In this document: positions 51,384 to 59,071 of the stretch, piece after piece
How the letters are laid out: the number at the start of each line of letters is the position of its first letter
How positions within the stretch are numbered: the first letter of the stretch is position 1
Assembly (NCBI RefSeq): GCF_000373585.1
Contig: NZ_KB891853.1
Span: 34,614 to 98,613 of the forward strand
DNA: 64,000 nt
Direction: 5' to 3'
Origin: Streptomyces sp. MspMP-M5
GTDB taxonomy: Bacteria; Actinomycetota; Actinomycetes; Streptomycetales; Streptomycetaceae
The notes under the pieces: model-generated
Seen by the model: the letters and a program-made list of their open reading frames with translations, nothing else
Databases searched by the model: none
What the model was told of the DNA's origin: nothing
Made by a program: the position numbers and the translations under genes

Positions 51384-52403
51384 TCAGACATGTTCAGGAG
51401 AAGAGATGCCGAGCAGGTGCAGGCCGTTGCACAGCACCGTCCCGGTGGCCTCGGCGAGGGCCACCCGGGCGCGGTGCACGGCCGAGGGTTTCAGCTCGCC
51501 GGCGGGCAGCGGCGGAAACTCCTCCTGCCAGCGCAGACCGGCGTCCGCGGTGGCCTCCAGATGACGCACCAGCCGGTCCGGCGCGCAACTCCGTGCCGCC
51601 GTCGCGACGGCCGTCGGATACGTCGCGAGACAGCTCTCCAGCGCCTGGAGAAGCCGTACGTCCCCGTGGCCGGCGTCGCCCGTCACGTCCCCCGGCTCCC
51701 CCGCGAAACCCAGCTCGCGGGCGTTCCGCACCATCGCGCGGCTGCGCGCGTGGGCGTACTGGACCCGGAACCGCGGGTTGTCCTCGTGCTGCACCGGCCG
51801 CGCCGGCGGCCGCACCGGGTCCGCCGCCGCGGGCTTCAGCAGCGCCCAACGCGCCTCGTCGGCGCCCAGCCGCGCGACGAGCCCGGCCAGCTCCGCGCGA
51901 CCGGCGGCCGCCGGCGTCCCGGCACGGGCGTCGTCCCGCCCGAGCCGCACCAGCACCTCCCGCACGACGCTCTCCCGGGCCGCGGCCCACTCCCCCGCGT
52001 AACGCGCCGGGCGCTCGGCCAGCCGCCCGGGCCCGGCTCCCGCCGCGGCACCGGACGCCGCCGGCGCGCCGTAGCGCTCGCCCCGGGCCAGTACCTCGCG
52101 CACGAGACCGGCCGACGCCCCGTCGCCCAGATGGAAGTTCAGAAATCCCGGCCCGGCGATCTCGACCCGCGCGATCCCGGCGCTGCCGGCCAGCCGCCTG
52201 CGCAGGATCTCCGCCACCTCACGCGCCGGCCGCCCCGCCTGCTTCGCCAGCTGGAGCGCCACATTGGAGGCGTAGTCCCCGCACCCGGGCCGCGGCGGCG
52301 GCTGCACCACGATCCGCGCCGGCACGGGCACGGAGAGCTCGCACTCCGCAACGGCACCGCGCACGGAGTGCAGAACGGTGCGGGAGAGCTCGGCCGGGGT
52401 CAC
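51384..52403 (-). CDS. nrtL: ArgS-related anticodon-binding protein lacking the synthetase core
   Basis: 339 residues against about 590 for ArgRS. Residues 1-112 match the ArgRS N-terminal additional domain (GDYASNVALQLAKQAGRPAREVAEIL, VEIAGPGFLNFHL). Residues about 165-339 match the region from the post-KMSKS helices into the DALR anticodon domain (DNPRFRVQYAHARSRAMVRNARELG, AGELKPSAVHRARVALAEAT). The catalytic Rossmann core with its HIGH and KMSKS motifs is absent, so it cannot activate arginine. I recall the name NrtL for this family. It occupies the usual argS position before lysA, and a tRNA-Arg(CCG) gene lies 0.8 kb upstream. The housekeeping argS must be elsewhere. Confidence 0.88.
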   Translation of the reverse strand: MTPAELSRTVLHSVRGAVAECELSVPVPARIVVQPPPRPGCGDYASNVALQLAKQAGRPAREVAEILRRRLAGSAGIARVEIAGPGFLNFHLGDGASAGLVREVLARGERYGAPAASGAAAGAGPGRLAERPARYAGEWAAARESVVREVLVRLGRDDARAGTPAAAGRAELAGLVARLGADEARWALLKPAAADPVRPPARPVQHEDNPRFRVQYAHARSRAMVRNARELGFAGEPGDVTGDAGHGDVRLLQALESCLATYPTAVATAARSCAPDRLVRHLEATADAGLRWQEEFPPLPAGELKPSAVHRARVALAEATGTVLCNGLHLLGISSPEHV

Positions 52404-52490
52404 ACGCCAAGCGTATGGGAGAAGGGGGGCACCTGGGCCAACGGGTTTCGCGTTGTGGACAACGGGGCCCGGGACCGGGGCGCGGCGCCG

Positions 52491-52955
52491 TCACCCCGCG
52501 GCCCGTTCCCCCTCGCTTCCCGGCTCGCCGCGCGGCGCTCGGCCCGGCGCGCGGCTCGGCAGATCGTCGCGCTGCTGCCGCCCCTCGCGCACCAGCATCC
52601 CCACCGTGCGCACCAGCTCCGTCGGCTCGAACGGCTTGGCCAGATAGGCGTCGATGGCCACCGGCTCCCCGTTGTCCACCTCGCCCTGACCGCAGGCACT
52701 GACGATGGCGATCGGGATGTCCCACGTCCGCGGATCGGAACGCAGCCGCGCCGCGGTGTGCAGTCCGCCCAGCCGCGGCATCATCACGTCGAGGGTGACG
52801 ACGTCGGGTCTCACCTGGTGCACGACGTCCAGACATTCGGCACCATCAGCCGCGGTCACGACCTCGAAGCCCTCCAGCTCAAGGTTGACCCTGATCAACT
52901 GCCGGATCACCTTGTTGTCATCGACCACAAGGATCCGACCGGACAAGCCAGGCAC
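52491..52955 (-). CDS. Orphan single-domain response regulator
   Basis: 154 residues. Receiver domain with acidic pair DD (12-13), phosphoacceptor D56 in VVTLDVMMPRLGG, and Lys in AYLAKPFEP. The last 30 residues are a disordered Arg/Gly/Glu tail with no DNA-binding domain. No kinase gene is adjacent. The start is the GTG at 52955. Such CheY-like proteins act by protein-protein contact; the partner is unknown. Confidence 0.88.
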   Translation of the reverse strand: MPGLSGRILVVDDNKVIRQLIRVNLELEGFEVVTAADGAECLDVVHQVRPDVVTLDVMMPRLGGLHTAARLRSDPRTWDIPIAIVSACGQGEVDNGEPVAIDAYLAKPFEPTELVRTVGMLVREGRQQRDDLPSRAPGRAPRGEPGSEGERAAG

Positions 52956-53143
52956 ACCATGAGACTAGGCGTGCATCTGCGGCTGCGTCCCGGTTTTGCC
53001 CACTTCCGCCCCCGTGCGGGGGACCTTTCGGCGACCGCCGCCACCGCACCCGCGGCATGCGCTAAGGGCACCCTTCCCTGGCCGCCCGGACCGCCGCCGA
53101 CGCCCGCCCCACAAAGCGTTCATGACCACCCCATCGGAGCTGG

Positions 53144-53149
53144 TAGTGT
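53144..53149 (+). promoter_or_regulatory. Candidate -10 of the tRNA-Arg gene
   Basis: TAGTGT occurs about 30 bp upstream of the tRNA 5' end. TTCATG near 53119 could be a poor -35, though its spacing is slightly long. Confidence 0.35.
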
Positions 53150-53180
53150 TCTACCCGTCGCCGCAACGAGCGGTAGGAAA

Positions 53181-53252
53181 GCCCCCGTAGCTCAGGGGAT
53201 AGAGCAACGGCCTCCGGAGCCGTGTGCGCAGGTTCGAATCCTGCCGGGGGCA
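53181..53252 (+). tRNA. tRNA-Arg (anticodon CCG)
   Basis: A complete cloverleaf can be drawn: acceptor GCCCCCG (53181-53187) with CGGGGGC (53245-53251) and discriminator A53252; D arm with CTCAGGGGATAGAG; anticodon stem ACGGC/GCCGT with loop CTCCGGA, giving anticodon CCG (reads CGG); T stem GCAGG/CCTGC with loop TTCGAAT. CCA is not encoded. A terminator follows within 20 bp. tRNA genes are frequent integration sites for actinomycete elements; no duplicated 3' end is seen downstream. Confidence 0.95.
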
Positions 53253-53270
53253 CTTCGAATGAAGTGCCGG

Positions 53271-53313
53271 AAGACCCCGCCATCAGTGGAAACGCTGAGG
53301 TCGGGGTCTTTTT
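53271..53313 (+). terminator. Rho-independent terminator of the tRNA gene
   Basis: AAGACCCCG (53271-53279) pairs with CGGGGTCTT (53302-53310), followed by a T-tract to 53313. One of the few hairpins in the window with a classical T-run. Confidence 0.85.
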
Positions 53314-53347
53314 GTGTGTGCCGGTGAGGTCGGGACGGGTCGGGGCG

Positions 53348-53728
53348 TCAGACGGTGTCCGGGCATTGCTGCGGGGGTGGCCGGCGGGCGGCTCGGCGGG
53401 CGTTCTCGTGGCGCAGCGCGGTCAGCCGGCACCAGGGGTCCGGCGGCGGTAGCGCCGGGCAGGCCAGCTCGTGCTCGATGCGGCACCGCTGGTCGGGAAC
53501 CGGCGGGCAGACGCCGTAGAGAGCCACCTGCCCGTCGGACAGCTCGATCCATCGGTGGTCCGGCGGCACCGTGTGGGCGAGCGGCGTCATGTCCGGTTCC
53601 AGCAGGATCTCCTCGTGTTCGAGCGTCGGGACCCGGTCGCACGGCAATCCCCAGCGCGGGCAACGGGTCTGCGGGCAACGGGACGGTGTGCCGCCGAGGC
53701 GGTGTGGCCGGTCTTCTGAAACCCCCAT
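53348..53728 (-). CDS. DUF6083-like small protein (start uncertain)
   Basis: 126 residues from ATG 53728. Features: CPRWGLPCDRVPTLEHEEILLEPD, AHTVPPDHRWIELSDGQVALYG, and PDQRCRIEHELACPALP, the Cys/His pattern I associate with DUF6083 proteins of streptomycetes. No ribosome binding site is evident at this ATG. The frame stays open upstream to 54064 and 54094; its first part (MRDEETLRAHQLLGASCG...RRRYWLLDAGG) also reads like protein, but the middle (about 53750-53930) looks noncoding. It may be a decayed or frameshifted longer gene. Accessory patch between the tRNA and the P450. Confidence 0.55.
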   Translation of the reverse strand: MGVSEDRPHRLGGTPSRCPQTRCPRWGLPCDRVPTLEHEEILLEPDMTPLAHTVPPDHRWIELSDGQVALYGVCPPVPDQRCRIEHELACPALPPPDPWCRLTALRHENARRAARRPPPQQCPDTV

Positions 53729-54133
53729 AGGGGGAGGGTCGGTGGCCGGGGCGCGTCTGCGTAGACCACTGGTCGGACGGGACGAGTGAGGCGGACGTCC
53801 CCCGGGGAAACGGCAGACGATGCGGCAGGTTCCACGGGTAACTGGCGACTGGGGAGCGGTGGCTGAGAGCCGACGGGAGGTCGGTACCGGGGGGCGAGTG
53901 GGCGGCCGTGGGCGTCTCGTTCGGGCGGGTGGGCGGGTGCCGACGGGCGAACCGCCGGCGTCCAGCAGCCAGTACCTCCGCCGCCCCTCCTCCGGGAGTA
54001 CCGGCCGCAATCCGCACGAGGCGCCCAGGAGTTGGTGGGCGCGCAGCGTTTCTTCGTCCCTCATGTGCGTAACCGTACGGTCACGCACTGACAATGCGGC
54101 GTCCGGCGGGCGGAGCGGCCGCCCGCCCCGGGG
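53729..54133. other. Low-coding stretch between the DUF6083-like gene and the P450
   Basis: About 400 bp. The minus-strand frame is open through most of it and its far end encodes a plausible N-terminus (see the preceding entry); otherwise I see no gene, tRNA or repeat. Composition is less biased than in neighbouring genes. Confidence 0.4.
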
Positions 54134-55432
54134 TCAGTCGTCCAGGCGCACCGGCAGGGAGTCCAGGCCGTAGACGATGGAGAGTTTGCGGAAGGACAGG
54201 GCCTCCGGGGGGACGGCGAGGCGCATGGTGGGGAAGCGGCGGACCAGGGCAGGGTAGGCGGCGCGGAGTTCCATGCGGGCGAGTTCGGCGCCCACGCAGC
54301 GGTGGATGCCGTAGCCGAAGGCGAGGTGGGAGGGGACCTTGGGGCGGTGCGGGTCGAACCGTTCCATGTCGGGGCCGAGTTCGGCGTCGCGGTCGGCGCC
54401 GCTGAGGGAGCACAGGACGACGTCGCCGGCGGAGATCTGGACGCCGGCGATCTCCAGGTCCTCGCGGGCGAAGCGGGGGAAGGCGACCTGGACGACGGTG
54501 AGGTAGCGCAGCAGCTCCTCGACGTAGCGGTCGACCGCGTCGTCGCCGTCCTTGAGGGCGGCGAAGTGCTCCGGGTCCTGGAGGAGGACCAGGGCGCCGA
54601 GCGCGAGCATGCTGGCGGTGGTCTCGAAGCCGCCGGTCAGGACGCCGTCGGCGAGGCCGGCCAGTTCTTCGTCGGTGACCGAGTCGCCGTGTTCGCGGAC
54701 GATCATGCCGAGCAGGCCGTCGCCGGGGTTGGCGCGCTGCTTCTTGACGACCTCGCGGAAGTAGGAGAGCGATTCGGATATGGCGCCGAAGGAGGCGTTG
54801 GCGCCGCTGAAGAGGTCGAAGCGGGCGGCGCTGAGGCGTTCGAAGTCGTCGCGGTCCTCGTAGGGGACGCCGAGCAGCTCGCAGATGACGAGGGAGGGGA
54901 TGGGGAGGGCGAAGGCGGCGACGAGGTCCACCGGGTCGCCGTCGCGGCCGGCCTTCTCCATGGCGTCGAGGCGCTCCTCGACGATGTCGTGGATGCGGGG
55001 CGTGAGCCGGTTCAGGCGGCGCATGGTGAATTCGGGCGTGAGGAGCCGGCGGAGGCGGGTGTGCACCGGCGGGTCGGCGAATCCGAGGCCGCCGGGGTTC
55101 TGTTCGGCGCCGGCGCCGGCCTTGCCGACGAGGTTGGTGAAGTCGGAGCTGAAGGCGTCGGCCTTGCCGAGCACCGCCTTGGCCTCGTCGTAGCCGGTGA
55201 CCAGCCAGACGTTGGCGGCTATCGGGACCGGGAGCCTGCTGATGGGTGCGCGTTCGCGGACGGCGGCCAGGTCGGGCACCGGGTCGAGGCCGTCGCGGCG
55301 CAGCGGCATCAGGACGGAGTCCGGCAGAAAGGACATCCGGGAGAGGTCGAAGCCCTTCTTTCTCGTTCTCGCCAGGTAGAGGCGGCCGGCCCAGGCGAAG
55401 ATCCGGGAACGGAGGGTCGTCATGGCGCTCAT
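54134..55432 (-). CDS. Cytochrome P450
   Basis: 432 residues, soluble bacterial P450. I-helix oxygen motif GGFETTASM, ExxR in EELLRYL, and heme-binding FGYGIHRCVGAELARMEL with proximal Cys379. The N-terminal 30 residues (RSRIFAWAGRLYLARTRKKG) form a slightly hydrophobic extension, and the start could be the ATG three codons in. No ferredoxin or biosynthetic partner is adjacent, so the substrate cannot be inferred. It lies in a short accessory patch next to a tRNA and a MITE, which suggests acquisition. Confidence 0.93.
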   Translation of the reverse strand: MSAMTTLRSRIFAWAGRLYLARTRKKGFDLSRMSFLPDSVLMPLRRDGLDPVPDLAAVRERAPISRLPVPIAANVWLVTGYDEAKAVLGKADAFSSDFTNLVGKAGAGAEQNPGGLGFADPPVHTRLRRLLTPEFTMRRLNRLTPRIHDIVEERLDAMEKAGRDGDPVDLVAAFALPIPSLVICELLGVPYEDRDDFERLSAARFDLFSGANASFGAISESLSYFREVVKKQRANPGDGLLGMIVREHGDSVTDEELAGLADGVLTGGFETTASMLALGALVLLQDPEHFAALKDGDDAVDRYVEELLRYLTVVQVAFPRFAREDLEIAGVQISAGDVVLCSLSGADRDAELGPDMERFDPHRPKVPSHLAFGYGIHRCVGAELARMELRAAYPALVRRFPTMRLAVPPEALSFRKLSIVYGLDSLPVRLDD

Positions 55433-55709
55433 ACTGCCTTTCGTCGCGGGGGACGGTCACCCGCGCTCGGCCGCCCCCGTGGGCCGAAACGGCGCGGGAC
55501 CTTCACTGGCGTGCTCGGTGTCGTACGCCACAGCCCCTCGCGTGCGGCGCCATGGCGTGTGTCCATGGCGTCGACCGGTGCGATCGGTCGTCCGCATCAG
55601 CGTGACGAGCTCGGCCTTCTGCTTTTCGTTCTGACCGAGTTTACAAACCTGCCGTTGGCCTCGTTCACGGAACAGCCGGGACCCACTCCTGTCAGGCCCC
55701 TGATTCTTC
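55433..55709. other. Region upstream of the P450
   Basis: 277 bp. The AT-rich GAGTTTACAAACCTGCC near 55636 probably belongs to the P450 promoter/operator region; GCCATGGCGTGTGTCCATGGC (around 55551-55570) contains two CCATGG-type half-sites. No gene is seen. Confidence 0.35.
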
Positions 55710-55893
55710 CCCTAGGGCCTGTGTCGGAAGTCCCGTCGTTCGCCCGAAGGGCGGCCCCGCGGCGTCCGGTGCGTGCAATCGCAAGGCGGAGGGTCGCCCC
55801 GATACTGGGCGTATCGGGGCGAGCCCGACAACGCAGCGAGTGCGCGTGCCGGGCGTCGCGGGGCAGACGGGACTTCCGACACAGGCCCTAGGG
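55710..55893. mobile_element. 184-bp MITE-like element with 28-bp terminal inverted repeats
   Basis: CCCTAGGGCCTGTGTCGGAA (start of the left end, 55710-55737) is the exact reverse complement of the right end (55866-55893) over 28 bp. Inside, TCGCCCCGATAC (55794-55805) and GTATCGGGGCGA (55811-55822) form a perfect 12-bp hairpin. No transposase is encoded. If the true ends are GGGCC/GGCCC, the flanking CTAG or TA would be a target duplication, as for IS5- or IS630-type transposition (inference). I recall similar elements dispersed in streptomycete genomes. The element ends 3 bp before the ATG proposed for the FtsW-like gene. Confidence 0.85.
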
Positions 55894-55895
55894 AG

Positions 55896-57554
55896 ATGGT
55901 CCGGGGCCGGGAAGTGGCGGGTGTCACCGCGACGACCGTGGCACCTGCGGGCGATATAGGCGAATTGCGGCATTTTGCTTGCTACGTTGCGGTGGTGGAT
56001 GTGGCGGACGGGTCGGACGGGGCTGATGCGGCCGAGGTGCGGGCGAGGGCGGCGGGCGGCGGGTGGGCGGGGGCCGCACCGCCGGCGCCGCCGCGGCCCA
56101 AGAGGCGGGGCGTCGAACTGGCCCTCCTCGCAGGCGCCGTGCTCATCAGCGTCTGCGGCTATCTGGCGGTGGGGGCGGCGCGGGCGCACGCGGTGCCGGC
56201 CGGGGCGCTGCGGTACGCGGCGGGCCTGGGCGGACTGGCGCTGCTGGCGCACCTCGTGGTGCGGTTCGGCGCGCCGTACGCCGATCCGCTGCTGCTGCCG
56301 ACCGCGGTGCTGCTCAACGGGCTCGGGCTGGTGCTGATCTTCCGGCTCGACCTGGAGACGCCGGCCGACCGGGCCGCGCCCGCCCAGTTGGTGTGGTCCA
56401 CGGTGGGTGTGGCGCTGTTCATCGCGGTGGTGGCGGTGCTGCGGGACCACCGGGCGCTGCAGCGGTGCGCCTACGGGTGCGCGGGGCTGGCGCTGGCCCT
56501 GATGGTGGCGCCGATCCTCTTCCCGGCGGTCAACGGGGCGCGGATCTGGATCCGGGCGGCCGGATTCTCACTGCAGCCGGGCGAGTTCGCCAAGGTGCTG
56601 ATCACGGTGTTCTTCGCGGCGTATCTGGCGGCCAACCGGGAGGCGCTGGCGCACGCCGGGAAGGTGGTGCGGCGGCTGCGGCTGCCGGCGAAGGGGGCAG
56701 GGGCACCCCCTGCGCATGGGGGTACCCCTGCGCATGGGGGTCCCCCTGCGCATGGGGGTCCCCCCGCTCGAACGGAGTTGAGAGTGGGGGAGGAGTTGAG
56801 AGCTTGGGGGAGGGTGCTCGCGCCGGTCGTCGCCATCTGGCTGGTGAGCGTCGGGGTGCTGGTGCTCGAACGGGACCTGGGAACCTCGCTGCTGTTCTTC
56901 GGGGTCTTCGTGGTCCTGCTGTACGTGGCCACCGGGCGGGCCGGGTGGATCGCGGTGGGGGTGCTGCTGGCGGCGGCCGGATCGGCGGCGGTGGGGATGC
57001 TGGAGCCGCATGTGCACGGCCGGGTGCAGGACTGGCTGCATCCGTTCGCCGGGATCGCGGCCGGGCGAGGGCCCGGGCAGCTGGCGCAGTCGCTGTTCGC
57101 GTTCGCCGCGGGCGGGACGTTCGGGACGGGCCTGGGGCAGGGGCACTCGTCGCTGATCGGTTTCGCGCGGAAGTCGGACTTCATCCTGGCGACGCTGGGC
57201 GAGGAGCTGGGACTGGCCGGGCTGAGCGCGCTGCTCCTGCTGTACGCGCTGCCGGCGGTGTGCGGCTTCCGGACGGCGCTCGCGCTGCGCGACGCGTTCG
57301 GCAGCCTGCTGGCCGTCGGGCTGGCGGTGCTGCCCGCCCTCCAGGTGTTCGTGATCGCGGGCGGGGTGATGGGGCTGATCCCGCTGACCGGGATGGCGAT
57401 GCCGTTCCTGGCCCAGGGCGGGTCGTCGGTGGTCACCAACTGGATCATCGTGGCGCTGCTGGTGCGGATCAGCGACCGGGCGCGGGGTCCGCGGCCCGAC
57501 GCCCCCGCCCGGCCGGCCCGCGCCGCCCCGGACGCCCTCGGGGCGCTCCGGTGA
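55896..57554 (+). CDS. FtsW/RodA/SpoVE family glycosyltransferase
   Basis: 552 residues if started at ATG 55896; GTG codons between 55910 and 56000 are alternatives and no ribosome binding site decides. About ten membrane helices. SEDS motifs: NGARIWIRAAGFSLQPGEFAKV near residue 210, a large outer loop with GQGHSSLIGFARKSDFILATLGEELGL, and the end VMGLIPLTGMAMPFLAQGGSS. SEDS proteins polymerise lipid II together with a class B PBP; the PBP gene overlaps the stop (GTGA). An insert of about 40 residues in a cytoplasmic loop near residue 270 (PAHGG repeats plus RTELRVGEELRAWG) is encoded by repeat DNA. Probably a paralogue of the division FtsW. Confidence 0.9.
   Translation: MVRGREVAGVTATTVAPAGDIGELRHFACYVAVVDVADGSDGADAAEVRARAAGGGWAGAAPPAPPRPKRRGVELALLAGAVLISVCGYLAVGAARAHAVPAGALRYAAGLGGLALLAHLVVRFGAPYADPLLLPTAVLLNGLGLVLIFRLDLETPADRAAPAQLVWSTVGVALFIAVVAVLRDHRALQRCAYGCAGLALALMVAPILFPAVNGARIWIRAAGFSLQPGEFAKVLITVFFAAYLAANREALAHAGKVVRRLRLPAKGAGAPPAHGGTPAHGGPPAHGGPPARTELRVGEELRAWGRVLAPVVAIWLVSVGVLVLERDLGTSLLFFGVFVVLLYVATGRAGWIAVGVLLAAAGSAAVGMLEPHVHGRVQDWLHPFAGIAAGRGPGQLAQSLFAFAAGGTFGTGLGQGHSSLIGFARKSDFILATLGEELGLAGLSALLLLYALPAVCGFRTALALRDAFGSLLAVGLAVLPALQVFVIAGGVMGLIPLTGMAMPFLAQGGSSVVTNWIIVALLVRISDRARGPRPDAPARPARAAPDALGALR
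56711..56764 (+). repeat. Three tandem 18-bp repeats in the FtsW-like gene
   Basis: Units at 56711-56728, 56729-56746 and 56747-56764 read TGCGCATGGGGGTACCCC or TGCGCATGGGGGTCCCCC. Each adds six codons (PAHGGT/PAHGGP), so copy number changes would stay in frame. Confidence 0.9.
56752..56810 (-). repeat. Interspersed short repeat within coding sequence (copy 2)
   Basis: Reverse complement of the repeat at 13508-13548: contains CCCCCAAGCTCTCAACTCC, a second CTCTCAACTCC, GTTCGAGC and ACCCCCAT. It directly follows the 18-bp tandem repeats and encodes RTELRVGEELRAWG here. Confidence 0.75.
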
Positions 57555-59005
57555 CCCGCGCCATCCGGCACACCGCCGCGTTCTCCTTCCTGCTGCTGGC
57601 GGCGCTGCTGGTCAACGCCGTGCGGGTGCAGGTCGTCGAGGCGGACCGCTACGCCGGCAACCCGGCGAACCGGCGGGGCGAGATCGCCCGGTACGCCCAG
57701 CCGCGGGGCGCGGTGCTGGTCGGCGGCCGCCCGGTCACCGGCTCGCGGGACAGCGGCGGGCGGCTGCGCTACGAGCGCACCTACACCGACGGCCCGCTCT
57801 ACGCGCCGGTCACCGGCTACGCCTCGCAGACGTACGGCACCTCGCTGCTGGAACACACCGAGGACGGCGTCCTCGCCGGGACCGACCGCCGGCTGACCCC
57901 GTTCCCGTGGTGGGACCGACTGATCCGCCGGCGGCCGCCGGGCGGCCGGGTCGAGACCACCATCGACCCGGCGATGCAGCGCGCCGCGTTCCGGGGGCTG
58001 GCCGGCCGGAAGGGCGCGGTGGTGGCCGTCGAGCCGCGCTCCGGGCGGGTCCTGGCGCTGGTCAGCTCGCCGTCGTACGACCCCGGGGTGCTGTCCGGGA
58101 ACGGCCGGTCGGTGGCCGCTGCCTGGCGGCGGCTGAACGGGGCGCCGGACCGGCCGATGCTCAACCGGGCGCTGCGGCAGACCTATCCGCCCGGTTCGGT
58201 CTTCAAGGTCGTCACCGCGGCGGCCGCGCTGGACGCCGGGCTGGTCAAGGACATCGACGCGCCGCTGGACGTGCCCGACCCGTACACCCTGCCGGACACC
58301 CGCACCCCCCTGGGCAATCCGACCGAGGGCTGCGCGCACGTGGGGCTGCGGGAGGCGTTCCGGCTCTCCTGCAACACCGTCTTCGCACGGCTGGGCGTCG
58401 ACGTCGGGCTGCGCGGGATGGCCGAGGCGGCGGAGCGGTTCGGCTTCAACGAGCGGGCGCTGCGGATCCCCTCCCCCGTCACGCCGAGCACCTTCGACAC
58501 CAGGATGGACCCGGCGCAGCTGGCGCTCTCCTCGATCGGCCAGTACGACACCGCCGCCACCCCGCTGCAGATGGCGATGGTGGCGGCCGTGGTGGCCAAC
58601 GACGGCCAGCTGACGCCCCCGTACCTCGTCCAGCGGGTGACCGACGCCGGCGGGGTGCTGGTCACGCCCGGAACGCGGCGGCCCACCCGGCAGGTGATGG
58701 ATCCGGCCACCGCCGAGCAGCTCCAGGAGATGATGACGGAGGTCGTCGAGCACGGGAGCGGGCGGACCGCGGCGATCGACGGGTACCTCGTGGGCGGCAA
58801 GACGGGGACCGCCCAGCACGGCGTCGGCAATGAGGGCACGCCGTACGCCTGGTTCGTCGCCTGGGTGCGGGACCGGCGGAACCACGAGCCGCTGTCGGCA
58901 GTGGCGGTGGTCGTGGAGGACGCGGAGGCCGAGCGCGCGGACATCAGCGGGGGCGGCAGCGCGGGACCGATCGCACGGGCGGTGATGGGGGCGGGGTTGC
59001 GGTGA
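57551..59005 (+). CDS. Class B penicillin-binding protein (PbpA-type transpeptidase)
   Basis: 484 residues. One N-terminal membrane anchor (HTAAFSFLLLAALLVNAV), a short dimerisation/pedestal region, and a transpeptidase domain with SVFK (S216-K219), SCN (S273-N275) and KTG (417-419). It cross-links peptidoglycan as partner of the SEDS glycosyltransferase whose stop overlaps its GTG start (GTGA). The gene pair resembles one of the extra FtsW-PBP pairs of Streptomyces outside the division cluster, thought to act in specialised wall growth such as sporulation (the latter from memory). Confidence 0.94.
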   Translation: MTRAIRHTAAFSFLLLAALLVNAVRVQVVEADRYAGNPANRRGEIARYAQPRGAVLVGGRPVTGSRDSGGRLRYERTYTDGPLYAPVTGYASQTYGTSLLEHTEDGVLAGTDRRLTPFPWWDRLIRRRPPGGRVETTIDPAMQRAAFRGLAGRKGAVVAVEPRSGRVLALVSSPSYDPGVLSGNGRSVAAAWRRLNGAPDRPMLNRALRQTYPPGSVFKVVTAAAALDAGLVKDIDAPLDVPDPYTLPDTRTPLGNPTEGCAHVGLREAFRLSCNTVFARLGVDVGLRGMAEAAERFGFNERALRIPSPVTPSTFDTRMDPAQLALSSIGQYDTAATPLQMAMVAAVVANDGQLTPPYLVQRVTDAGGVLVTPGTRRPTRQVMDPATAEQLQEMMTEVVEHGSGRTAAIDGYLVGGKTGTAQHGVGNEGTPYAWFVAWVRDRRNHEPLSAVAVVVEDAEAERADISGGGSAGPIARAVMGAGLR

Positions 59006-59071
59006 GGGTGGGGGACGGGGTGGCTGATGGGGCGGGAGCTGCGGGAGTGGATGCGCCGTCACAATGGCGCC

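Noticed and set aside
53253..54133. attR duplicate of the tRNA-Arg 3' end marking an integrated element
   Set aside because: I could not find a second copy of the tRNA 3' end in this stretch or an integrase gene in the window.
54134..55432. P450 as evidence of a biosynthetic gene cluster
   Set aside because: No core biosynthetic enzyme, ferredoxin, or tailoring gene is adjacent; a lone P450 is common in streptomycetes.
56711..56764. CRISPR-like tandem repeat
   Set aside because: Only three contiguous 18-bp units without spacers, inside a coding frame.
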